Shown here one piece after another: positions 27,847 through 36,045 of a stretch of 64,000 nucleotides of DNA. Each line of letters starts with the position of its first letter. The first letter of the stretch is position 1. Source of the DNA: an uncultured Lachnospiraceae bacterium (lineage in GTDB: Bacteria > Bacillota > Clostridia > Lachnospirales > Lachnospiraceae); contig CAMNTM010000003.1 of NCBI GenBank assembly GCA_946558465.1, positions 186,001-250,000 of the forward strand, in the 5' to 3' direction. Below the pieces are notes generated by a model. It was given only the letters and a program-made list of their open reading frames with translations, ran no database searches and was not told where the DNA came from. The position numbers and the translations under genes are program-made.

Positions 27847-28932
27847 TTATTCCTCTGGTACTACAATCAAATCTTTTGTAAAGCTGTTAAGTACTTCGCA
27901 TCCGTCCTCGGTAATAATTACAAGGTCTTCAATACGAACTCCGATGCCCTCGTCGGCAATATAGATTCCCGGCTCTACAGAAAAGCACTGTCCTACCTGT
28001 ATGATGTCTTCATTTACAGAGGATACATCACCGAACTCATGATCCTCAAGCCCGATAGAATGTCCCGTTCTGTGCGTAAAATACTGACCATATCCTTTTT
28101 CCTCAATATAATTTCTGGCAGCCAGATCCACATCGCACATCCTATTTCCCGGCTTTGCTGCTTCAATACCGCGTCTGTTAGCCTCTACTACAATATCATA
28201 AATCTCTCTTGCACGATCAGAAACCTCGCCGATAAATACAGTTCTTGTCATATCAGATGCATAATTATCCTTAAACGCTCCAATATCAAGAATTACACAG
28301 TCGCCGCGTTTACCCTTTGAATCATCGGTTACGTGATGCGGATCAGCAGCTCCCTTTGCATAGGCAGTAATCGGGTCGAAGGATACATCTTCACAGCCAA
28401 GCTCCTTATAAATCTCACGGATTTTCGCATTCAGCTCCTTCTCCGTAAGTCCTTTAACTACCCACGGAATCAGTTTCTCCATAGCAATATCATTCAGTCT
28501 TGAGGATTCTCTCATCAATTCCTTTTCCTTTTCATCCTTTACCATACGGATATAATCAACGATAGGAGAACCATTCACAAATTTGCTTCCGCCGCCCAGC
28601 TCCTGCAGACGAAGTAAGAATCTTGCCGGCCATGTCTTGTCGATACCCATAACCTTATCCTTCTCTACAAATCTGCTCAAAATCTCAACACCATCCTCAA
28701 TGTCATCATACCATACAAGCTCTACTCCCAAATCCTTCTCCTGCGGGAACAGCTTATTAATTACCATCTTGTGGCTGCCATTCACATTCAGATACAGTGC
28801 AAGCAGTCTCTCGCCCGGAGCAATCCACTTTCCTGTCAGATAGAAAATTGCTACCGGATCAGATATAATCATCTGCGGCACCCCATGCTCTTCCATAGAC
28901 TTTAATACTCTTGAAACCTTTCCTTGATCCAT
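27847..28932 (-). CDS. M24-family Xaa-Pro aminopeptidase / prolidase
   Basis: A 361-residue cytosolic metallopeptidase. The N-terminal creatinase-like domain (about 1-125) is followed by a pita-bread catalytic domain. Metal ligands are visible in ILDIGAFKDNYASDMTRT (two Asp), THRTGHSIGLEDHE (His), SVEPGIY (Glu) and GVRIEDLVII (Glu). It releases residues adjoining proline. It lies directly downstream of a proline symporter with its own promoter (29029-29057), suggesting recovery of proline from peptides and medium. The repeat hairpin closes the unit. Confidence 0.9.
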   Translation of the reverse strand: MDQGKVSRVLKSMEEHGVPQMIISDPVAIFYLTGKWIAPGERLLALYLNVNGSHKMVINKLFPQEKDLGVELVWYDDIEDGVEILSRFVEKDKVMGIDKTWPARFLLRLQELGGGSKFVNGSPIVDYIRMVKDEKEKELMRESSRLNDIAMEKLIPWVVKGLTEKELNAKIREIYKELGCEDVSFDPITAYAKGAADPHHVTDDSKGKRGDCVILDIGAFKDNYASDMTRTVFIGEVSDRAREIYDIVVEANRRGIEAAKPGNRMCDVDLAARNYIEEKGYGQYFTHRTGHSIGLEDHEFGDVSSVNEDIIQVGQCFSVEPGIYIADEGIGVRIEDLVIITEDGCEVLNSFTKDLIVVPEE

Positions 28933-28990
28933 TGTTACCCCAACCTTTCTTTTCGCATTTTCCGGCTTTTATTTTTCACCGTACGTATCA

Positions 28991-29017
28991 AAATCGGTAG
29001 TTAAAAACTACCGATTT
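28991..29017 (-). terminator. Hairpin between putP and the peptidase gene
   Basis: AAATCGGTAGTT / AACTACCGATTT, 12-bp perfect stem with a 3-base loop, about 45 bp past the putP stop. It also lies just after the predicted transcription start of the peptidase promoter, so it may also act as a 5' mRNA hairpin. Confidence 0.6.
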
Positions 29018-29028
29018 CAACTGTTTTT

Positions 29029-29057
29029 ATTATAGTATTTTCCCTCTTAAAAGTCAA
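29029..29057 (-). promoter_or_regulatory. Promoter of the Xaa-Pro peptidase gene
   Basis: TTGACT (29052-29057), a 17-bp spacer and TATAAT (29029-29034). Confidence 0.75.
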
Positions 29058-29061
29058 TTCG

Positions 29062-30591
29062 CTATTTCCTGGCATTAACACTCTCAAACTCGTCAATAAT
29101 TGACTGGTCAGGAGCCTTCGTCGCCAGACTCACAATAATAATCATCGCCAGCGATACAAGAAACGCCGGAAGCAGCTCATAGATGTTAAAGATACCGCCC
29201 AATTTACTAATACCAAACTTCCAGATAAATACCATAGCTCCGCCGGATACCATACCGGCCAGTGCTCCGGCTAATGTTGTACGCTTCCAGAACAGTGCAC
29301 AGATTATAACTCCTGCAAAAGCAGCTCCCATGCCGGCCCACGCGAAGGATACAATTTCAAATATACTGGAATTCGGGTCCTTTGCAATAAATACAGCTAT
29401 TACGGCAATTGCCAGGATAGTTCCGCGGGCAATCAGAAGACTCTGCTTCTCAGAAAGCTTCTTTCCCATAAAATCCTGTACGATATTCTCAGATACGCCG
29501 GAAGCCGCTACCAGCATCTGGCTGTCTGCTGTTGACATCGTAGCCGCAAGTATACCCGCGAGAATCACACCGCCTAAAACAGCTGCAAGGAAACCGTTCT
29601 GGCTGAGCAGATTTGTAAGAATTATGATGATACGCTCGTTCTGGCCTTCCGGAACCTCAATCGCTCCCGTTCCGGCCACTGCAAGACCTACAATACCGAT
29701 AAATACTGCAACAGCCATAGCAATTACAACCCATATAGAAGCAACACGTCTGGAAAGTGTCAGCTTATTTTCATCCTCAATAGACATAAATCTTACTAAA
29801 ATATGCGGCATACCAAAATATCCGATACCCCATGCCAGAAGGCCAACAGCTTCAAGCGGTGAATATGGGACTGCCGTACCTGCTGCCGCATTATGTGAAG
29901 CCGAAAGAGACAGATAGCCTGCAAGTGATTTTGCATTATCCATGACAACGTCCATACCGCCTGCCGTACTTACTCCAAACGACACAATTGAAATCAATGC
30001 AATTGACATTACAATACTCTGAATCAGGTCATTGGTAGCAACTGTTGTAAAACCGCCTGCAATTGTATATACCACAATAATAACGGCAAAAAGAATCATT
30101 CCAGCCATGTAATCCAGTCCGAATAATGAATTAAACAGCTTTCCGCATGCAGAAAATCCGGATGCTACATATACAACAAAGAATATTACAATAATAATTG
30201 CGGAAATTGCGGAAATAACATTCTTCTCATCATGGAATCTTTTCGCAAAGAAGGTAGGTACTGTAATCGCCCCGATCTTCTCTGAATACCTTCTTAATCT
30301 TCTTGACGTAAACAGCCAGTTCAGATATGTACCTATTGCCAAACCTGCCGCTGTCCAGAAGGGATTTGCAAGTCCTGTCAAATACGCAACTCCCGGAAGT
30401 CCCATCAGAAGCCAGCTGGACATATCACTCGCCTCAGCGCTCATAGCAACTACCAGTGCACCCATCTTCCTTCCGCCTAGATAAAAGTCCTCACTGCTCT
30501 TGTTCTTCTTCGCATTATAAACACCTACTCCAATCAGCAGGCACATATAAGCAAGAATCGTACACAAAATGATAATACTTATGCTGTTCAT
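29062..30591 (-). CDS. putP: Sodium/proline symporter
   Basis: A 509-residue SSS transporter with about 13 membrane segments. PutP features are present: SSEDFYLGGRKMG, AMSAEASDMSSWLLMGLPGVAY (the PutP-specific Asp-Met-Ser-Ser-Trp motif), and GGVILAGILAATMSTADSQMLVA with the conserved Ser/Thr of the Na+ site. It imports proline with Na+. The ATG at 30591 follows GAGGTG. Upstream is an 18-codon hydrophobic ORF and a perfect consensus promoter; downstream is a prolidase-type peptidase. Proline may feed Stickland-type fermentation or osmoprotection; this part is inferred. Confidence 0.92.
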   Translation of the reverse strand: MNSISIIILCTILAYMCLLIGVGVYNAKKNKSSEDFYLGGRKMGALVVAMSAEASDMSSWLLMGLPGVAYLTGLANPFWTAAGLAIGTYLNWLFTSRRLRRYSEKIGAITVPTFFAKRFHDEKNVISAISAIIIVIFFVVYVASGFSACGKLFNSLFGLDYMAGMILFAVIIVVYTIAGGFTTVATNDLIQSIVMSIALISIVSFGVSTAGGMDVVMDNAKSLAGYLSLSASHNAAAGTAVPYSPLEAVGLLAWGIGYFGMPHILVRFMSIEDENKLTLSRRVASIWVVIAMAVAVFIGIVGLAVAGTGAIEVPEGQNERIIIILTNLLSQNGFLAAVLGGVILAGILAATMSTADSQMLVAASGVSENIVQDFMGKKLSEKQSLLIARGTILAIAVIAVFIAKDPNSSIFEIVSFAWAGMGAAFAGVIICALFWKRTTLAGALAGMVSGGAMVFIWKFGISKLGGIFNIYELLPAFLVSLAMIIIVSLATKAPDQSIIDEFESVNARK

Positions 30592-30626
30592 ACACCGCAC
30601 CTCATTCCTTTTTTATTTTTCAGACA

Positions 30627-30683
30627 TTATCTCTCTGCTTTCGACAGCAGAAAAACAAAAAGCAAGGCAAGATTACTTTTCAT
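30627..30683 (-). CDS. Small hydrophobic ORF (18 aa) upstream of putP
   Basis: The ATG at 30683 has a perfect AAGGAGGAG site, and the peptide reads MKSNLALLFVFLLSKAER, a single short membrane-like stretch with a basic end. It lies in the transcript that starts at the 30712-30740 promoter, 36 bp before putP. It could be a leader peptide that controls putP, or a small accessory subunit of the symporter. I recognise no family, and the frame is short, so chance cannot be excluded. Confidence 0.5.
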   Translation of the reverse strand: MKSNLALLFVFLLSKAER

Positions 30684-30711
30684 GTGCTCTCCTCCTTGCT
30701 GGTCTTATTTT

Positions 30712-30740
30712 ATTATAGCATTCGGTTAAATTTGTGTCAA
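30712..30740 (-). promoter_or_regulatory. Consensus sigma-A promoter of the putP transcript
   Basis: TTGACA (30735-30740), a 17-bp spacer and TATAAT (30712-30717): both boxes match consensus perfectly. The rest of the 30741-30913 gap shows no gene. Confidence 0.85.
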
Positions 30741-30913
30741 TAAAAACATTACTTTTTTTAATGTTTCCATTACATTTTCTTATCTTTTTCGAGCTTTTTA
30801 TATCACCGAACACTCTGCTAACCGTAGAATTTTCGTTCGCCAGCGCTTAAAACGAAATTCTTAATTCATGTGACAGGCTGGTCGATTATCTGATTTTCTA
30901 CTACAAAAATGCC

Positions 30914-30969
30914 GGAAAAGAGTGACAGAAACCCATAAACCTATCAGCTGCTTTCTGCCACCCTTTTCC
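30914..30969 (-). terminator. Terminator of the feo operon
   Basis: 18-bp arms (30914-30931 and 30952-30969) pair with only two G-U positions, followed on the minus strand by GGCATTTTTG. It lies 25 bp after the FeoB-associated peptide gene. Confidence 0.85.
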
Positions 30970-30993
30970 GACAAAATTAATACATAGTAATCC

Positions 30994-31170
30994 TTATTTC
31001 TTTTCTGGATGTGCATGCGGACAGTCTCCGCATCCACAGCTGCATCCAATACAGCTTCCTGTACGCTTCCTCTTCCTCCACATTCCTCTTATAATCATAG
31101 CCACAGCAGCCAGGAGAATCCCTCCTACAACTGCTGTTGACAAAACACTGCTTGCTGCTAAAGCCGCCAT
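30994..31170 (-). CDS. FeoB-associated Cys-rich membrane protein
   Basis: A 58-residue protein that begins MAALAASSVLSTAVVGGILL, has one membrane segment (residues about 6-27), a basic RKRKR turn and a Cys-rich tail (GSCIGCSCGCGDCPHAHP with six Cys including a CxCxC core). This matches the small FeoB-associated Cys-rich proteins found after feoB in Firmicutes. It lies 18 bp downstream of feoB and is the last gene of the operon. The Cys/His tail probably handles Fe2+ or a cluster at the inner face; that role is inferred. Confidence 0.85.
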   Translation of the reverse strand: MAALAASSVLSTAVVGGILLAAVAMIIRGMWRKRKRTGSCIGCSCGCGDCPHAHPEKK

Positions 31171-31188
31171 CTCTTTTCCCCTCTCTTC

Positions 31189-33336
31189 TTAAGCTTTTGC
31201 TTTTACACTGGAAATATTCATGCTGAAGGAATTACTTTCCCTGTACGGCCGAAACAGCAGATAGACAAACCCTGCCAGAGTGATGACTGCTGCAGCCGTT
31301 CCAATTCCTGCCTGGCCGCCTGCAAGCAGTGAACCAAACTGATATATACAGAGCGCTGTCAAATATGCAAATACACACTGATATCCGATTGCAAACCAAA
31401 ACCATTTTACATTATTCATCTCGCGCTTGATGGCTCCGATTGCTGCAAAGCAGGGTGCACACAGCAAATTAAATACAAGGAAGGAATACGCCGCAGCGGC
31501 TGTCATGCTTCCTGCAAGTGTTCCCCAGATTTCAGCTCCGTCTTCCGCAACCTCACCAAATCCATACAGGATGCCAAAGGTTCCTACTACATTCTCCTTC
31601 GCCACAAGCCCTGTAACTGAAGCAACCGCCGCCCTCCAATTTCCCCAGCCCAGAGGTGCAAATATCCATGCAAATACCTGGCCGATATTAGATAAAAATC
31701 CCTGGCTCAAATCATCTGCCATACCAATTTTTCCGTCTACGATACCAAAGTTTGAGGTAAACCAGATAAAAATTGTGGATAACAAAATAACTGTACCTGC
31801 CTTCTTAATAAAAGACCAGCCGCGCTCCCACATACTTCTCAAAACACTTTCTACAGTCGGCATGTGATATGCAGGGAGCTCCATAACAAACGGTGCCGGA
31901 TCCCCTGCAAACATCCTCGTCTTCTTTAAAATAATACCCGAACAGATAATTGCCGTAATTCCCACAAAATATGCACTTGGCGCAACCCACGATGCTCCGT
32001 CAAACAATGCTCCTGCAATCAGTGCAATAATCGGAAGTTTTGCACCGCACGGAATAAATGTCGTCGTCATAATCGTCATCTTGCGGTCGCGGTCATTCTC
32101 AATTGTCCTTGAAGCCATAATACCCGGAACACCGCATCCTGTTCCAATCAACATCGGAATAAAGGACTTTCCGGACAGACCGAATTTTCGAAAAATTCTG
32201 TCCATGATAAATGCAATACGGGCCATATATCCGCATGCCTCCAGAAATGCCAGAAAAATGAATAATACCAGCATCTGCGGCACAAAGCCAAGTACTGCGC
32301 CTACTCCGCCTATAATGCCATCAAGAATCAAACCCTGCAGCCACTCTGCACAGCCCAGTCCTACAAGAAACTTCTCAAACACCGGTGGAATCACCTCGCC
32401 AAATAATACATCATTTGTCCAATCCGTCGCAATCGCTCCTACCGTTGTAACAGATACATAATACACCAGCCACATGACCACAGCAAAAATCGGGAGTGCA
32501 AGCCACCTGTTTGTCACAACCCGGTCAATCTTATCTGACACCGTAAGCTTTTCTTTATCCGTCTTCACTAGACAGCCTTGTATTACCTGCGCTATGTATT
32601 TATATCGTTCATTCGTGATAATGCTTTCAGAATCGTCATCCATCGCTGTCTCTGCCTTTTGAACCAGACCTTCTATATCCGGCACCCCTTCTATAAGACT
32701 CGAAATCTTATCATCCCTCTCAAAAAGCTTAACTGCGTAAAATCGTCTCTGCTCCTCCGAAACCTTGCCTTTAAGCAGCGCACCGATCTCATTCAGCACA
32801 TCTTCCACCTTTTCATCAAACTCATGCACTGGAGCGCTTCCTTCTGTGCAGCGGGCTGCATCTACTGCCTTCCCGGACGCTTCTTTTACTCCCTCCCCCT
32901 TTAGTGCGGAAATGGAAACTACCTGGCAGCCAAGTCTTTTGCCTAATTTGTCCGTGTCAATCCTATCCCCGCTTTTCCTCACTACATCCATCATATTAAC
33001 AGCTGTCACAACCGGAATTCCAAGCTCCGTAAGCTGAGTAGTAAGATATAGATTACGCTCCAGATTTGTCCCGTCTACTATATTAAGAATAGCATCCGGA
33101 CGTTCTGTAATCAAATAATTTCTGGCCACAACCTCTTCCAGCGTATAAGGTGATAAAGAATAGATTCCCGGCAAATCCACAATTGTAACATCTTTATTTT
33201 CCTTAAGACGTCCTTCCTTCTTTTCTACCGTTACTCCCGGCCAGTTGCCCACAAACTGATTGGATCCCGTAAGAGCATTGAACAGAGTTGTCTTGCCGCT
33301 GTTCGGGTTTCCTGCAAGTGCAATTTTCACTCCCAT
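31189..33336 (-). CDS. feoB: Ferrous iron transporter FeoB
   Basis: A 715-residue Fe2+ permease. The N-terminal G domain has G1 GNPNSGKTTLFN (residues 8-19), G3 DLPGIYSLSPYT and G4 AVNMMDV (NxxD-like). A helical GDI-like region (about 180-265) is followed by a membrane domain with paired Gate motifs, including CGYMARIAFIMD and SFIPMLIGTGCGVPGIMA with the conserved Cys residues. AGGAGG precedes the ATG. It is the fourth gene of an operon headed by a Fur-like gene and two feoA genes under a Fur box, so it should be induced by iron limitation. Confidence 0.96.
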   Translation of the reverse strand: MGVKIALAGNPNSGKTTLFNALTGSNQFVGNWPGVTVEKKEGRLKENKDVTIVDLPGIYSLSPYTLEEVVARNYLITERPDAILNIVDGTNLERNLYLTTQLTELGIPVVTAVNMMDVVRKSGDRIDTDKLGKRLGCQVVSISALKGEGVKEASGKAVDAARCTEGSAPVHEFDEKVEDVLNEIGALLKGKVSEEQRRFYAVKLFERDDKISSLIEGVPDIEGLVQKAETAMDDDSESIITNERYKYIAQVIQGCLVKTDKEKLTVSDKIDRVVTNRWLALPIFAVVMWLVYYVSVTTVGAIATDWTNDVLFGEVIPPVFEKFLVGLGCAEWLQGLILDGIIGGVGAVLGFVPQMLVLFIFLAFLEACGYMARIAFIMDRIFRKFGLSGKSFIPMLIGTGCGVPGIMASRTIENDRDRKMTIMTTTFIPCGAKLPIIALIAGALFDGASWVAPSAYFVGITAIICSGIILKKTRMFAGDPAPFVMELPAYHMPTVESVLRSMWERGWSFIKKAGTVILLSTIFIWFTSNFGIVDGKIGMADDLSQGFLSNIGQVFAWIFAPLGWGNWRAAVASVTGLVAKENVVGTFGILYGFGEVAEDGAEIWGTLAGSMTAAAAYSFLVFNLLCAPCFAAIGAIKREMNNVKWFWFAIGYQCVFAYLTALCIYQFGSLLAGGQAGIGTAAAVITLAGFVYLLFRPYRESNSFSMNISSVKAKA

Positions 33337-33416
33337 ACCTGATAATCCTCCTGTCTTATAATATTCTTTTGATTACTTTTATTGTGTCTGTGCTCTGATT
33401 CCGTTTTGTTTTTCCT

Positions 33417-33638
33417 CTATCCTACCTCTATCATTTCTGCATCTTCTTTCCGAAGAGAAAGTTCATACCCTCGTACAGTAATTTCTATGGGATCTCCAAG
33501 CGGAGCCATCTTACGCACATATATGTCTGTCCCTTTTGTAATACCCATATCCATAATCCTTCTCTTCACCGCACCTGCCCCATGAAGCTTCACAACCGAC
33601 ACCGTATTATCGCATTTTACATCACGCAGTGTATACAT
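33417..33638 (-). CDS. feoA: FeoA-domain protein (second copy)
   Basis: A 73-residue SH3-like protein (VKLHGAGAVKRRIMDMGITKGTDIYV, then GDPIEITVRGYELSLRKEDAEMIEV) typical of FeoA, the cytosolic partner of FeoB. It is 15 bp after another feoA and 80 bp before feoB. Two FeoA copies before FeoB are common in Clostridia. This one keeps the GDPIEI...GYELSLR signature more clearly than the first. Confidence 0.92.
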   Translation of the reverse strand: MYTLRDVKCDNTVSVVKLHGAGAVKRRIMDMGITKGTDIYVRKMAPLGDPIEITVRGYELSLRKEDAEMIEVG

Positions 33639-33653
33639 TTTTTATATCTCCTC

Positions 33654-33863
33654 CTAAACCATAATTTTATTTGCAATACATTTACTTACTGCAACTCTCG
33701 AATCCTTTACCTGGACAATGATACTGCCTCCATTGCTTGATATAACCTTTACCCTTTCTCCAATTATAAAACCTAGATTTTCAAGGAATTTTTTCACTTC
33801 TTTTTGGCCTCCGACACGTTTAATTGAAGCTGTCTCTCCGAATCTAAGCATCGTTATCGGCAT
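33654..33863 (-). CDS. feoA: FeoA-domain protein (first copy)
   Basis: A 69-residue FeoA-like protein (TASIKRVGGQKEVKKFLENLGFIIGERVKVIS, DSRVAVSKCIANKIMV). It is more diverged than the second copy and lacks the classic GDPI block, having NGGSIIVQV instead. It begins six bases after the Fur-like stop, so it is cotranscribed and possibly coupled. It probably modulates FeoB. Confidence 0.9.
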   Translation of the reverse strand: MPITMLRFGETASIKRVGGQKEVKKFLENLGFIIGERVKVISSNGGSIIVQVKDSRVAVSKCIANKIMV

Positions 33864-33869
33864 TTTTAT

Positions 33870-34133
33870 TCACTCCTTTTCTCTTGATTCCTTCACTTCA
33901 TATGACCATCGCTTCCGAATAAGCTCCATATCCTCTAAAAGCTGAATCGTTCGATATACTGTAGCGATTCCTACTCTGCCGTCTATTTTCTTAGCCGCAA
34001 AGTAAATCTCCTTACAAGACGAATATTCGCTCTCCAATATAAGTCTGAGCAGCAGCCTCCTCTGACTGGTGATTCGATATCCCATCTCCTTAAGTCTGCC
34101 GATTACCGCCTCCAGCTTTTCCTCCTGACTCAT
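33870..34133 (-). CDS. Fur-family protein reduced to the DNA-binding domain
   Basis: An 87-residue protein (MSQEEKLEAVIGRLKEMGYR onward) that contains a complete Fur winged helix (RITSQRRLLLRLILE, KEIYFAAKKIDGRVGIATVYRTIQLLEDMELI) but stops before the metal-binding and dimerisation domain. Normal Fur is about 140-150 residues and carries the HHH and CxxC motifs after this point. The next gene starts six bases later, so this is the natural end rather than a sequencing frameshift with the domain lying downstream. GGAGG precedes the ATG at 34133. The open frame extends 24 codons upstream, but that stretch is the promoter and Fur box. Its role may be a monomeric or antagonist regulator of the feo operon. 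Confidence 0.82.
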   Translation of the reverse strand: MSQEEKLEAVIGRLKEMGYRITSQRRLLLRLILESEYSSCKEIYFAAKKIDGRVGIATVYRTIQLLEDMELIRKRWSYEVKESREKE

Positions 34134-34151
34134 AGGTGCCTCCATAAATTC

Positions 34152-34170
34152 GATATTGATTATCATTTGC
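34152..34170 (-). promoter_or_regulatory. Fur box of the feo operon
   Basis: On the minus strand GCAAATGATAATCAATATC matches the 19-bp Fur consensus at 16 positions. It lies at the transcription start predicted from the promoter just upstream, so a bound Fur would block transcription. Confidence 0.82.
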
Positions 34171-34176
34171 ATTTGT

Positions 34177-34205
34177 ATTATATGACTATCGAGAATCGTT
34201 GTCAA
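34177..34205 (-). promoter_or_regulatory. Consensus promoter of the fur-feoA-feoA-feoB operon
   Basis: TTGACA (34200-34205), a 17-bp spacer and TATAAT (34177-34182). Confidence 0.88.
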
Positions 34206-34230
34206 TAAATTTATTGATAAACTTTCTCAA

Positions 34231-34279
34231 TAAAAGAAAAGCCTCATGTGCATTCCATTCACACAAAGCTTTTCTTTTA
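34231..34279 (-). terminator. Terminator of the grd-like operon
   Basis: TAAAAGAAAAGC / GCTTTTCTTTTA, 12-bp perfect stem with an inner TGTG/CACA pairing, about 40 bp after the grdX stop. The T-rich arm ends the transcript. Confidence 0.8.
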
Positions 34280-34317
34280 TGGGATATTAATCGTCGGCTA
34301 TTCACTTATTTTAAATA

Positions 34318-34707
34318 TCAACAATCCAACATCTTGTCACAAACTGACATCGTAAGTGTATAATCGATCAGACTGAAATCCTTTTTGTGGGACTCTGGTA
34401 TCTGCTCTAAGATTTTCTTATTTGCATCAAACATTGCACAAAATCCTTCTACTCTTAGGATATCCCCTGCCGTATGATCCTTGCGGATATTCTTTGGTTC
34501 CAAAACTATGGTCAGATAGGGTGTCGGCCGTTCTCTTCTGCCTGCCATCGGGTCGGCCGCCAGCTGATAATCTGTCATAAGATACTCCCTGGAAATTTCT
34601 GCCACATCTTTTGACGTACCGTCTATTTGAATGATTTCAAAGTATTTCTCCATTGCTGATTTTAAAAAACGGAGCTTACCGTTGTTCGTAACAATCAGGT
34701 TTTTCAT
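34318..34707 (-). CDS. grdX: GrdX-family protein
   Basis: A 129-residue protein beginning MKNLIVTNNGKLRFLKSAM, with the GrdX-like signature of an N-terminal (I)VTNN strand and a central DPMAGRRERPTPYLTIVLE. GrdX accompanies glycine, sarcosine and betaine reductase operons in Clostridia; its function is not known. The start at 34707 is preferred over 16 codons upstream, which would overlap the selenoprotein gene; GAGGG lies before it. It is 16 bp downstream of the component B selenoprotein gene and is the last gene of the operon. Confidence 0.75.
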   Translation of the reverse strand: MKNLIVTNNGKLRFLKSAMEKYFEIIQIDGTSKDVAEISREYLMTDYQLAADPMAGRRERPTPYLTIVLEPKNIRKDHTAGDILRVEGFCAMFDANKKILEQIPESHKKDFSLIDYTLTMSVCDKMLDC

Positions 34708-34723
34708 GAAAGTCTTTTCCCTC

Positions 34724-36019
34724 TTATTTGAATACAGTCTGTTCCTTGATGTCAATCGTAAGTGTTCCTAATGCTTTCTTGACCAATTCATATCTTGCTT
34801 CCTTCTCTGCCTCTTTATCCAGATCCGGAAAGCCTGTTGGATTTGAAATTGCAGTTGCAGGATAAATTCTGTTTGCACCAACTGCTTTTGAAATCGGTAC
34901 AATCGTACACAGATGTGCTGCCGGAATTCCTACTTCATCTAATTCCTTTACGAGCGTTGCACCGCAACGCGTACAGGTACCTCATGCAGAAGTAAGAAGA
35001 ACCCCGTCTACTCCGGCTTCCTTTAATGTCTGGGCAATCTCTTTGCCAATCTTTTCCGCACGATCAACCGGCATACAATTTCCAACCGTTACTGTAAATT
35101 TTTCATAAAGGTCTCCAATATATCCTTCTTCCTCAAGCCGCAAAGCCGCATCTACCGGAAGTGCCCTGTTTCCATTACTCGTCGCATATACTGGAGTATA
35201 TCCTCCGTGAGCCACAAAGGTATCCGGCATCTCTACTCCTCCGTAGTCTTCCATTTCATAGGTGCCCCATACAGTAGCCGCATGCGCCTCGATATGGTCC
35301 GGATTGCCTTCCGGAACCACACCGCAGGTTGTAACAAGAGCAATCTTTGCCCTTGATAAGTCTTTAATTGCCGGACTAATCGGCGACATATGAAACTTCG
35401 GCATCTTAAGTTCTGTCTCAAATGATTCCCCTTTAAGCTTTTTGAGGAGCATATCAACACTCCTTACTGCCCCTGTTTTTTCCGTTGTATAGTAATGCCT
35501 GATTCCTCTTGTAAAATAACCGCATGCTTCACTGTCGTAGACATCTTCTCCCCGGCAGAGCTTATTGACAAAGCCGGCCATCTTAGGCATCACCTTTCTC
35601 ATACCGGAGGCATTATTTGACGTCGGAAAAATATAGCCGAATTTTCCGTACACCTCACGTCCCGGATTTTCTTCAAACATTCCTGAAACAGCCGGAATTC
35701 CAAGAAAGAACGCAATCCTGCAGACCAATCCGCAGGCCATCCCATAACGCCCTGCATTAAAAGCCGGTCCTGCAACTACCAAATCAATCTTCTTTTCCCT
35801 GATAACTTCTGTAATCTTTTCTTTCAGCAGCTCTTCATTTTCTACTGCATAATTATCTCCACAGACAACTGTTACAGCAATTTTATTTCCTTCCTCCAGC
35901 AATCCTGACATGGCCATAGAAGGTCCTATTGATTCTTCTCTTACTTCAAAAGGATGATCTGCCTTTTCTTCCCCTCCAATCTGACCGAAAAACTGATTAA
36001 TATAATATAAAATATTCAT
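34724..36019 (-). CDS. Selenoprotein component B subunit of glycine/sarcosine/betaine reductase family (GrdB/GrdF/GrdH), Sec at UGA
   Basis: The full product is 431 residues with selenocysteine encoded by TGA at 34982-34984 (residue 346). Reading stops there if UGA is taken as stop; beyond it the frame continues for 85 codons to TAA. Across the TGA the protein reads LLTSA-U-GTCTRCGATLVKE, the exact GrdB active-site motif UxxCxxC. The N-terminus (YYINQFFGQIGGEEKAD) and VAGPAFNAGRYGMACG are also GrdB signatures, and the end KEQTVFK matches the family. A bacterial SECIS hairpin follows the UGA. Component B activates its amine substrate and passes a carboxymethyl group to selenoprotein A. The substrate cannot be assigned: glycine, sarcosine, betaine or another. 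Subunit partner is the adjacent GrdE-type proprotein. Confidence 0.93.
34954..34984 (-). promoter_or_regulatory. Bacterial SECIS element with its UGA codon
   Basis: UGA (34982-34984) is followed after 11 nt by GCGTTGC / GCAACGC, a perfect 7-bp stem (34964-34970 with 34954-34960) capped by a GGT loop. The loop starts 18 nt after the UGA, within the usual 16-37 nt, and has G as its first base, as required for SelB recognition. Confidence 0.88.
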
Positions 36020-36045
36020 TCTTATGCCCGTCCTTTCCTTAAATA

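Noticed and set aside
30861-31049. 62-codon minus-strand frame in the feo terminator region
   Set aside because: It is out of frame with the clear FeoB-associated Cys-rich gene that it overlaps and spans the terminator.
34982-36019. GrdB frame ending at the TGA as a natural or truncated protein
   Set aside because: The active-site motif and the conserved C-terminus continue in frame past the TGA, and a SECIS hairpin follows.
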